Positions 1 to 5,107 of a stretch of DNA of 5,107 bases are shown piece by piece. Under the pieces are notes generated by a model. That model had not been told where the DNA came from. It did not search any database and saw nothing but the letters and a program-made list of their open reading frames with translations. The translations under genes were made by a program, and so were the position numbers. The stretch is from positions 1-5,107 of the forward strand of contig PKWD01000048.1 of NCBI GenBank assembly GCA_003131945.1, written 5' to 3'. Position 1 is the stretch's first letter; each line of letters opens with the position of its first letter. The DNA comes from Acidimicrobiaceae bacterium (GTDB taxonomy: Bacteria > Actinomycetota > Acidimicrobiia > Acidimicrobiales > UBA8190).

Positions 1-127
1 ACCGGGGCAGCACCCGTCGGCGTGTTTCGGGACGGGGGATGACCCAGCAGATCACGGGGTCATCCTCCATGGCCCGGGCGAGGACCGCTGCCAGTTGGTG
101 GACGTCACTGCGGGCCGCCTTGTGCAC
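1..127 (-). CDS. GNAT-family N-acetyltransferase, N-terminal fragment (runs off the left edge)
   Basis: A minus-strand frame stays open to the left edge and encodes about 42 residues. They include SDVHQLAAVLARAMEDDPV followed by a Trp and a basic stretch ending RRRVLPR. This matches the start of many actinobacterial GNAT acetyltransferases: beta-1 with 'R-A-x-x-x-D', then a helix 'LAxVLARAFxxDPV', then 'W-P-x-x-x-R'. Such enzymes transfer an acetyl group from acetyl-CoA to an amine. The acetyl-CoA binding motif lies outside the window, so the substrate cannot be inferred. I chose the GTG at 127 because it puts the Met a few residues before the conserved strand. The frame is also open upstream, and a GTG at 172 would add 15 mostly acidic residues. 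Neither start has a strong Shine-Dalgarno sequence. The gene is divergent from the TetR gene at 232 and may be controlled by it. Assignment is by residue pattern only. Confidence 0.6.
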   Translation of the reverse strand, partial: MHKAARSDVHQLAAVLARAMEDDPVICWVIPRPETRRRVLPR

Positions 128-196
128 GCTTGCCTGCGAGTCACAGTCTCCTGAATGGTCCGCGTCGTCCACGAGGTCATCATTGTCGGGGACGGC

Positions 197-225
197 TTGT
201 AACGCAACATCTGTCGCATTAGTGT
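197..225 (+). promoter_or_regulatory. Candidate sigma70-type promoter for the TetR gene
   Basis: A -35-like TTGTAA (197-202) and a -10-like TAGTGT (220-225) are separated by exactly 17 nt, within a locally AT-richer stretch of a GC-rich window. TAGTGT fits the actinobacterial -10 consensus TAnnnT, and TTGTAA matches 4 of 6 positions of TTGACA. Transcription would be expected to begin about 7 nt after the -10, at or next to the GTG start codon at 232. That implies a leaderless or nearly leaderless mRNA. The elements are short and could occur by chance. Spacing, composition and position all support them. Confidence 0.45.
200..221. promoter_or_regulatory. Imperfect 22-bp palindrome, probable TetR operator
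   Basis: The half-sites TAACGCAACAT and CTGTCGCATTA are inverted copies with 8 of 11 positions pairing, i.e. 16 of 22 bases symmetric, centred at 210.5. The palindrome occupies the spacer of the candidate promoter at 197-225, overlaps part of both hexamers, and lies in the gap between divergent genes. TetR-family dimers typically bind palindromes of this size in such gaps and repress their own gene and often the divergent one. Assigning this site to the adjacent TetR protein is an inference from position. Confidence 0.45.
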
Positions 226-231
226 CAGGCC

Positions 232-909
232 GTGGCGGCCAGGGCCAAAGGCAGCTCATCAACCAGAGACGGGTCACCAACCAGAGACAGCCGACCGAGC
301 AGAGGCGAGAAAGATGCGCCGTTGCAGCGTCGGCCGGGGGGCAGGACGGAGCTGGTCCGCCTCGCCGTCGCCCGGGCCGTTCTCGAGCTGTACCGGGAGG
401 GCCACGTGGCGTTCGGGGTGGCCGAGGTGGCCGAGCGCTCGGGGGTTCACCGGGCGACGGTCTACCGGCGATGGCCGACGCGCGCGCAGCTGTTGCGTGA
501 AGCGCTCACGCTCTATACGAGCAAGGTAGTGCTGGCCGACAGCGGGAGTCTGCGACACGATCTGCGGCTCTTGGCCGAGCAGCTGGCGGTGATCTTCTCC
601 GATCCATTGGTGGTGGCGATGAACGGGGCCATCGCGTCAGGGTCAGACCCGGAGCTCGCCGAGGCCGCCGTCGAACACTGGACGCCGCTATTCGATGAGA
701 TCTCCCGGGCCCTCGTGCGGGCCGCCGAACGAGGAGAGGCCCCGGCGGCCGTCGATCCGGGGCTCCTCGGCTATCTGCTGGTGGGCCCTTTGCTCATCCA
801 GACTGTGTTCATCCATGTCACACCGAGTCCTCGGTTCGTGGCGCAGCTCGCCGACGTCGTGGCCGCGGCGGCATCGGCGGTGAGTAAAACCACGCCCGCA
901 GGTCGGTGA
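232..909 (+). CDS. TetR/AcrR-family transcriptional regulator
   Basis: Encodes 225 residues. A TetR N-terminal DNA-binding domain spans about residues 37-92: helix 1 'TELVRLAVARAVLELYREG', then a helix-turn-helix with 'VAEVAERSGVHRATVYRRWP' (about 63-82) containing the family's typical T-V-Y-R-R-W recognition helix. Residues 100-220 are helical and hydrophobic (for example LLGYLLVGPLLIQTVFIHV), as in TetR ligand-binding and dimerisation domains. The ligand cannot be predicted. GTG at 232 is the first start after an in-frame stop at 220-222. It has no proper Shine-Dalgarno but coincides with the predicted transcription start, so leaderless translation is plausible. A TTG at 322, preceded by AGAGGCGAG, would give a 195-residue protein of more usual TetR length. 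The basic, low-complexity first 30 residues (see repeat) are unusual for the family. The gene is divergent from the acetyltransferase gene and converges on the SRAP gene. Confidence 0.9.
   Translation: MAARAKGSSSTRDGSPTRDSRPSRGEKDAPLQRRPGGRTELVRLAVARAVLELYREGHVAFGVAEVAERSGVHRATVYRRWPTRAQLLREALTLYTSKVVLADSGSLRHDLRLLAEQLAVIFSDPLVVAMNGAIASGSDPELAEAAVEHWTPLFDEISRALVRAAERGEAPAAVDPGLLGYLLVGPLLIQTVFIHVTPSPRFVAQLADVVAAAASAVSKTTPAGR
256..309 (+). repeat. 18-bp tandem repeat, three copies, encoding a hexapeptide repeat
   Basis: Units lie at 256-273, 274-291 and 292-309. Units 1 and 2 agree at 15 of 18 positions, sharing CAACCAGAGAC at 260-270 and 278-288. Unit 3 is degenerate, agreeing with unit 2 at 10 of 18. 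In the TetR frame they encode SSTRDG, SPTRDS and RPSRGE (residues 9-26). The period is a multiple of three, so the frame is preserved. If translation really begins at the TTG at 322, the repeats would lie in an untranslated leader instead. Confidence 0.6.
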
Positions 910-916
910 TCGATGT

Positions 917-932
917 CATCGCCGACGGCATG
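917..932. terminator. Weak hairpin between convergent genes
   Basis: The 27-bp gap between the TetR stop (909) and the SRAP stop (937) contains CAT-C-GCC-GAC-GGC-ATG. This can fold into a 6-bp stem with one bulged C and a 3-nt loop on either strand. There is no T-tract on either side, so it is at best a weak bidirectional terminator. It is listed because no better candidate exists in the gap. Confidence 0.2.
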
Positions 933-936
933 TGAT

Positions 937-1686
937 CTACGACGTCGCCGCCGCGGTGAGGAGCTGGGGACCGTCGTGGCGGGGGCTGTTCACCTCGGTG
1001 GACACGGGGTGGCGCAGCAGGGTGCCGGCGGGAGCGGGGCGCAGGAGGCGGCGCAGGCTGTCGGTGTCGCCGCTGTCGGGGTCGAGCCAGTTCTCGAAGA
1101 CGTCGCTTTCGAGGATGACGGGCATGCGGTCGTGGACCTCGACCATGTCGGGGCCGGCCTCGGTGGTGATGATGGTGCAGGTCCGCAGGAGGGTCTCGGG
1201 GTCGGGGTCGGGTGAGCGGGACTTGTCCCACCAGGTTTCGTAGAGGCCGGCGAAGGTGATGGGCCGGCCGTCGGCGCGGTGGAAGTAGTAGGGCACCTTC
1301 TTCTTGGGCTCGGTGGGATCGGGGACCTGCCACTCGTAGAAGCCGTCGACGACGATCAGGCAGCGATGGGTGGCGAAGGCGGAGCGGTAGGCCGGGGTCT
1401 TGGCCACGGTCTCGGCCCGGGCGTTGATCATCTTGTTGCCCATGCGGACGTTTTTGGCCCAGTGGGGGACGAGACCCCAGCGGAACTGGTCGAGGAGCCT
1501 GGTGGTGTCCTCGCTGCGGGTGCCGTCGTCGGTGAGGGGATGCACCTCGGTAACGCCGTAGAGACGACTGGTCGGGGGCACGTTCCAGCTCGGGGCACCG
1601 TCGGGATCCACGCCCTGGGCCAGTGCCACCTCGAGAAGGCGGGCCAGCTGTGACGGGGGGGTATGGAGGTCGACGCGTCCGCACAT
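937..1686 (-). CDS. SRAP-domain protein (YedK/HMCES-like abasic-site DNA-protein crosslinking protein)
   Basis: Encodes 249 residues, a usual length for the SOS response-associated peptidase (SRAP) family. The protein starts MCGR, so Cys2 becomes the N-terminal residue after Met removal. In YedK and HMCES this Cys forms a thiazolidine crosslink with abasic sites in single-stranded DNA and shields them from breakage. Other family landmarks are visible: Asn35 in WNVPPT, WGLVPHWAK (70-78), NARAET (88-93), GFYEW with Glu118 (115-119), FAGLYETW (145-152), and His185 in VHDRMPVIL. These correspond to the active-site Asn, Arg, Glu and His of YedK, so the enzyme looks intact. The segment between FAGLYE and the His motif carries an acidic Pro-rich insert (about 155-165). 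The gene follows the transglutaminase gene by 12 nt with no clear Shine-Dalgarno, suggesting cotranscription and perhaps translational coupling. No LexA-like box is evident upstream. The cellular role is inferred from the family. Confidence 0.95.
   Translation of the reverse strand: MCGRVDLHTPPSQLARLLEVALAQGVDPDGAPSWNVPPTSRLYGVTEVHPLTDDGTRSEDTTRLLDQFRWGLVPHWAKNVRMGNKMINARAETVAKTPAYRSAFATHRCLIVVDGFYEWQVPDPTEPKKKVPYYFHRADGRPITFAGLYETWWDKSRSPDPDPETLLRTCTIITTEAGPDMVEVHDRMPVILESDVFENWLDPDSGDTDSLRRLLRPAPAGTLLRHPVSTEVNSPRHDGPQLLTAAATS
1191..1212 (+). other. Potential G-quadruplex motif inside the SRAP gene
   Basis: Four G-runs (1191-1193, 1198-1201, 1204-1207, 1210-1212) are separated by loops of 4, 2 and 2 nt on the plus strand, which is the template strand of the SRAP gene. 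This satisfies the usual G3+N1-7 pattern. It coincides with codons for an Asp-Pro repeat (around SPDPDPE, residues 158-164). In GC-rich DNA the motif may simply reflect GAC/CCC codons. Confidence 0.35.
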
Positions 1687-1698
1687 GCGGGCAAGAGC

Positions 1699-4089
1699 CT
1701 ATGGGCGCCGTCCCAGCTGATCGCCCACGGGCGCCCCCCGGCGCAGGGCGGCCCGGAGTTCGTCGCTCAGACGCCGGGCCTCGGTGAGATCAGCGTCGGT
1801 GCAGGGGTCGGGCGCGTAGCTGGCGCGCGCCGCCAGCTCGGCCAGAGCCCGGTAGGCACCGAGCGCCCGGGCGGCCTCGGAGTCGGGGGCCGGGGACAGC
1901 CCGGGGTGGGGGACGAAGGCCGAGGCCACGGTGGGTCGGCCCGACTGGGTGACGAGCCGGGTGGCGTGTTCTTCGAGAGTCTCGGATTGACGGCGGCCGA
2001 GGCCGGTGCGGGCGAGCACCGAGGCGGCCTGTTCCCAGCGGGCCAGGATCTCGGTGCGCGGTCCACTCGTGTGGGCGAAGCGGCGCCGTCGAAGGCGCGG
2101 CCGCCGCCGGCGCCACAGCCAGGGCCCGGCCACGGCCGCGGCCACGATCAGGGCCACGGCAGCGAAGGCGACGAGAATGATGGTGCCCCAGGGCGCCTGT
2201 CCCCGTGTCGCGGTGGTCGAGGCCGGCCGGGCGGTCGATCCGAGGCCCTTGGATCCGGCTGCCGGCTGGACACCTTGCAGGCGCTTGTCGGACGCCGGGG
2301 TGGTGGTGGGGGTGGCCGGCTTCGACGAGGGGATCGTGGTCGGCGCGCCGTTGAACACACCGGCTCCGAGGGCCTCGTCGGTCGAGGCGGGGGTGGGTTC
2401 GAACGACACCCAGCCGGCGGCCGGGCCCAGATAGACCTCGGGCCATGAATGGGCATCGGCCCCGGTGACGCTGTAGTCGTCGTGGGGCTCGGACGAGCCG
2501 GTGGTGAACCCGACGGCGAGCCGGGTGGGGAGTCCGTCGATACGGGCCAGAACGGCGTAGGCGCCGGCGAACTGCTGGCAGAAGCCGGCCCTCGTGGTGA
2601 AGAGGAAGGAGGACAGCGCATCGGTGCCGCTGACCGCCGGCGGGGTGAGGGTGTAGCGGAAGCGCTTGTCCTGGGTGAAGTAGCGCACAAGGGCAGTGGC
2701 CTCGGCCTCCGGTGTCTTGGCGTGGGCGACGAGCTGATGGGCCAAGGCCACGACGTCAGCCGGTATCGATGAGGGCAGAGCCAGGTAGGGCTCCAGATCA
2801 GCAGGCAAGGCGGAGGCGTCGAGAGCGGCGATCGACGTCGAGGCGGTGGGTCCGGGCGCGGTGGGGACACGGGCGATGGCCTCGTAGGTCAGCTCGGCCG
2901 GGTTGGCGAAGGGTTGGATGACGCCGACGCCGGGTTCCACTTGGACGGCGGCGGCGTCAGCGACGGCCACGGTCGACGGTGGCACCGGTAGGAGATTGCT
3001 GCGGAGATCGGCGATGGAGATGTGGACGCTGAAGGTGTGGGTGGCCACCGGCTCGTCCAGGACGGGAAGGGGTATCGGGGACAGCTGCGGGTCGCCGAGG
3101 GCGGCCGACTTCGTCGTCGGATCGGGGAGCCAGGCGTTCCCGTCGAACTGGGTCAGGGTGGCCAGCTGCCAGTAGGTGGGCGTGTGCGAGGTGGCGGTGA
3201 ACATGACTTGGTTGCTCTGTGAGGCGAGGACGGCGCGCATGTTGTCGATGAGATCGAGGGCCCCGACGGACTCGACCGTTCCGCTACCGATTCCGCCGGC
3301 CGAGCTCGGCCCGGTCTTTCCGCCGCCGTGGGAGAACGGGATGGCGTCAAGGCGGAGGCCGGTGAGCCCGGGGCTGGCGGCGATGGGGACGACGACGGCG
3401 ACGGCCGCCATGGCGAGAGCGGTGGAGGTTCCCGACCGCCACGACGGCCTGCGCCGGACTGTGACCGGACGGTCGGCGACGGCCAGGAAGACGAGGGCCG
3501 TCGCCAGGTAAAGGGCGGTGCCGGTCACGCGGTCGACGTCGGAGCTGAGCAAGGCCGTGTAACAGAAGAGCCCGAAGGTGGGGAAGAGGGCAACGAGGGG
3601 GCGGCGGGCGCCGGCCTGGCGCATCTCCTGCCAGCTCCACAGGGTGCGGGCGAAGACGGCCGCCAGGCCGGCGCCAGCGGCCAGGCAGAGCACCACTCCG
3701 GAGGTCGCCGGTATCGGTGTGGGATTGGCGCGGATCACGGTCCCGGCGGCGGAGAAGGTGTGGAGCAGAACCCGGACGGTGGTGCCGGTCGGGATTCCGT
3801 CGCGCGTCGCTCTCGGGATCAGGGTCCAGATGGCGACCAGGGCCACGGACAGAACACCGACCACCGAGGGCAGAGGATCGGGCCACCGCAGGTGTCGGAT
3901 GAGGGACAGCACGACGTGGCCGGTGATCACGCAGGCGGCGATGGGCAGCAGGACGTGGGGGGTGCCCGGTGCCTGGGTCAGTCGGGCGGCGCCGAGACCG
4001 GAGGCCAGGGCCACGGCCAGGAGCGCGACGTCGGCCAAGAGGTCGGCTCCCAAGCGCCGCCTCGGCGCCAGAGCCATCACCGGGATCAC
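1699..4089 (-). CDS. TgpA-like membrane transglutaminase (DUF3488-transglutaminase core-DUF4129)
   Basis: Encodes 796 residues from the GTG at 4089. Residues 15-240 contain about seven hydrophobic membrane segments (near 15-35, 44-64, 73-91, 130-148, 163-181, 189-205, 222-239), as in the DUF3488/TgpA N-terminal domain. An extracytoplasmic part follows with a transglutaminase-like core at about 455-570: Cys504 in RAGFCQQFAGAYAVLAR, His547 in DAHSWPEVY, and Glu564 in GWVSFEPTP at the third triad position. A Ser/Thr/Pro-rich linker (about 580-632), an eighth membrane segment (636-656) and an Arg-rich stop-transfer stretch (660-670) lead to a cytoplasmic DUF4129-like tail (about 680-785). The physiological substrate of this family is unsettled; an envelope role is inferred. 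The start overlaps the DUF58 stop as GTGA and has GAGG 7 nt upstream. GTG 4080 and ATG 4077 are alternatives. An unbroken frame further upstream, to 4770, is only a shadow of the DUF58 gene. Confidence 0.93.
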   Translation of the reverse strand: MIPVMALAPRRRLGADLLADVALLAVALASGLGAARLTQAPGTPHVLLPIAACVITGHVVLSLIRHLRWPDPLPSVVGVLSVALVAIWTLIPRATRDGIPTGTTVRVLLHTFSAAGTVIRANPTPIPATSGVVLCLAAGAGLAAVFARTLWSWQEMRQAGARRPLVALFPTFGLFCYTALLSSDVDRVTGTALYLATALVFLAVADRPVTVRRRPSWRSGTSTALAMAAVAVVVPIAASPGLTGLRLDAIPFSHGGGKTGPSSAGGIGSGTVESVGALDLIDNMRAVLASQSNQVMFTATSHTPTYWQLATLTQFDGNAWLPDPTTKSAALGDPQLSPIPLPVLDEPVATHTFSVHISIADLRSNLLPVPPSTVAVADAAAVQVEPGVGVIQPFANPAELTYEAIARVPTAPGPTASTSIAALDASALPADLEPYLALPSSIPADVVALAHQLVAHAKTPEAEATALVRYFTQDKRFRYTLTPPAVSGTDALSSFLFTTRAGFCQQFAGAYAVLARIDGLPTRLAVGFTTGSSEPHDDYSVTGADAHSWPEVYLGPAAGWVSFEPTPASTDEALGAGVFNGAPTTIPSSKPATPTTTPASDKRLQGVQPAAGSKGLGSTARPASTTATRGQAPWGTIILVAFAAVALIVAAAVAGPWLWRRRRPRLRRRRFAHTSGPRTEILARWEQAASVLARTGLGRRQSETLEEHATRLVTQSGRPTVASAFVPHPGLSPAPDSEAARALGAYRALAELAARASYAPDPCTDADLTEARRLSDELRAALRRGAPVGDQLGRRP

Positions 4090-5107
4090 CGGACGACCTC
4101 GACCGAAGCGCGGCGTTGGAGCGCCTCGGGCAGAGCGCTCGAGGCGCCGGCGTCGGTGGTGACGAGGACCATGTCCTCCTCGCCCACGCCGGCGGCGGCC
4201 CAGACGGCGCTGCCGGAGGTGCGGCCCGTCCAGCGCAGGGCCGAGGAGGTTGGCGGGTTGGTGGGCCCGAGCAGGGCCAGGGCGCGTACCAAAGCCTGGC
4301 GTCCGGTCAGGCCGGCGGGTATCTCGAGACGTTCGCCGGCGCTCGTGCAGAGCTCGAGGGCGACGCCGTCGGCCAGCGCCCGGGAGCCGAGGGCGGCCAC
4401 CCGGCTGATGGCGGCTTCGAACGAGGACGCACCGTGGGCCGAGGGGCGCAGGTCGACGAGGAGGGCCAGGCGGCCCGATTCGGGAGCGGTGAAGTCGCGC
4501 ACGATGAGCTCGCCGGTGCGGGCCAGGGCAGGCCAGTGCAGCCGGTTGAGATGGTCGCCGGGGACGTAGGGCCGCAGCGACGACAGATCGTCGCCGGCCA
4601 CCGATACAGAGGGAGTGGCGCCCGGCCGGGCGTCCGACGGCCGCCCGGACAGGACGGTCTGAATCTGCAGGCGGGCCGCCTGGGTCATATCGGGAACGGG
4701 ACAGACGATCATGTGAGCCGACGGCCCCACGGCGGCGCGCAGTGCGAAGAGGCGGAAGGGGTCCTCGCACCAGACGCCGACGGGGTGAAGGGTGACGACG
4801 CCGCGGACGGATGTGGGCACGGGGATCCGTACGGTGGTGTCGGAGCCGCGACGGAGGTCGGCGATGGGTACCGACCAGGACAGGGTGTGAGCCAGGGCGA
4901 CGACGGGGTTGGACTCGGCCGCGGTCCCTGCCGGAGGTGAGACGGCGTGGCGTGCTCCGAGCCCGGGATAGGTCACCGTCCAGTGACGCGCCGGAGCCTC
5001 GATCCGGACCGAAGGGATGGTGTGGCGACCGCCATTGGTGACGTGGAGTTCCATTGTCGCCGCTTGGCCGACGTTCACCTCCATGGCCGGCACCCGGAGA
5101 TCGAGGC
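4086..5107 (-). CDS. DUF58-domain protein, 5' end beyond the right edge
   Basis: The frame is open to the right edge and gives 339 residues of C-terminal sequence. The residues before the GTG at 5093 (LDLR) continue the family pattern, so the true start and the two usual N-terminal membrane segments lie outside. Numbering from that GTG, residues 1-120 form the beta-rich region typical of these proteins, including VGQAATMELHVTN, DLRRG (79-83) and DPFRLF (111-116). The DUF58 signature LRPYVPGDHLNRLHWPALAR follows at 173-192. A VWA-like region then begins at LLVDLRPSAHG, where the MIDAS-type D-x-S-x-S metal motif is degenerate (D-L-R-P-S). DUF58 proteins commonly pair with MoxR AAA+ ATPases and transglutaminases and are thought to be assembly or chaperone-like partners at the membrane; the exact job is not known. 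The gene overlaps the next one by 4 nt. A MoxR gene is expected just upstream, outside the window. Confidence 0.9.
   Translation of the reverse strand, partial: LDLRVPAMEVNVGQAATMELHVTNGGRHTIPSVRIEAPARHWTVTYPGLGARHAVSPPAGTAAESNPVVALAHTLSWSVPIADLRRGSDTTVRIPVPTSVRGVVTLHPVGVWCEDPFRLFALRAAVGPSAHMIVCPVPDMTQAARLQIQTVLSGRPSDARPGATPSVSVAGDDLSSLRPYVPGDHLNRLHWPALARTGELIVRDFTAPESGRLALLVDLRPSAHGASSFEAAISRVAALGSRALADGVALELCTSAGERLEIPAGLTGRQALVRALALLGPTNPPTSSALRWTGRTSGSAVWAAAGVGEEDMVLVTTDAGASSALPEALQRRASVEVVR
4097..4100 (-). promoter_or_regulatory. Ribosome binding site deciding the transglutaminase start
   Basis: GAGG on the minus strand, inside the last codons of the DUF58 gene, lies 7 nt before the GTG at 4089. 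For the in-frame ATG at 4077 the distance would be 19 nt, so this site favours GTG 4089 and the 4-nt overlap with the DUF58 stop codon. Translational coupling of the two genes follows as an inference. Confidence 0.5.

Noticed and set aside
39..500. Plus-strand open frame starting at 39 and running into the TetR gene.
   Set aside because: It overlaps the TetR DNA-binding domain out of frame and covers the intergenic control region. The 5' part is antisense to the GNAT-like frame.
314..529. ATG at 314 with a good upstream purine tract (AGAGGCGAG).
   Set aside because: It opens a different frame from the TetR domain and gives a short Arg/Ser-rich product without motifs. The purine tract may instead serve the TTG at 322.
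818..1684. Minus-strand frame with His/Arg/Pro-rich product overlapping the SRAP gene.
   Set aside because: It is a frame-shifted shadow of the SRAP gene, which has every active-site residue in the other frame.
1663..2448. Plus-strand open frame antisense to the 3' part of the transglutaminase gene.
   Set aside because: Gly/Arg-rich shadow of the linker and DUF4129 region; no domain recognised.
3328..4569. Long plus-strand open frame (413 codons) antisense to the transglutaminase and DUF58 genes.
   Set aside because: The translation is Gly/Arg/Ala-rich with no recognisable domain, and the opposite strand encodes well-conserved proteins. The lack of stops follows from high GC.
4090..4770. 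Upstream in-frame extension of the transglutaminase reading frame, making a 1023-residue protein.
   Set aside because: This stretch is the DUF58 gene in another frame, whose protein shows clear family motifs. The extension is low-complexity Arg/Pro/Gly sequence typical of a high-GC shadow frame.
3969..4940. Plus-strand open frame antisense to the DUF58 gene.
   Set aside because: Composition is that of a reverse-complement shadow; no motifs and no convincing ribosome binding site.
1..5107. A defence, toxin-antitoxin, mobile-element or otherwise new multi-gene system.
   Set aside because: All five genes belong to recognisable families in ordinary arrangements; no transposase, integrase, repeats at borders, CRISPR or nuclease genes are seen. 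Only the gene linkages noted above deserve follow-up.

Overview
This is a high-GC window with dense minus-strand coding. GC-rich codon use, GTG starts and a DUF58-transglutaminase gene pair suggest a chromosomal segment of an actinomycete-like bacterium (Actinomycetota). No rRNA, tRNA or other taxonomic marker is present, so the phylum is an inference and nothing finer is claimed. I see no mobile element, CRISPR array, tRNA or prophage gene.

Left part (1-909): a divergent pair. The 5' end of a GNAT-type acetyltransferase gene runs leftwards off the window (start about 127, minus strand). A TetR-family repressor gene (232-909) runs rightwards. The gap between them is locally AT-richer. It holds a good candidate promoter for the TetR gene (TTGTAA, 17 nt, TAGTGT) with an imperfect 22-bp palindrome lying across its spacer. 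This is the layout expected for autorepression, possibly with shared control of the acetyltransferase. The predicted transcription start falls on the GTG at 232, so the TetR mRNA may be leaderless. The first codons contain an 18-bp tandem repeat encoding a hexapeptide repeat.

Right part (937-5107): a minus-strand run of three tightly packed genes, read from right to left. These are a DUF58 protein (5' end beyond the window), a TgpA-like membrane transglutaminase (DUF3488 / transglutaminase core / DUF4129), and a SRAP-domain protein of the YedK/HMCES type. The first two overlap by 4 nt (GTGA) and the third follows after 12 nt, so they probably form one operon. DUF58-transglutaminase pairs usually sit next to a MoxR AAA+ ATPase gene, which I would expect just beyond the right edge. 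The pair is thought to act at the cell envelope. The SRAP protein acts on abasic sites in single-stranded DNA, so its place at the end of this operon is the most notable feature of gene order.

The TetR and SRAP genes converge across a 27-bp gap with only a weak hairpin. Overall the window is mostly ordinary chromosome. The best leads are the TetR control region, the repeat-bearing N-terminus of the repressor, and the envelope-gene/DNA-repair-gene linkage. I found no convincing evidence of an undescribed multi-gene system.
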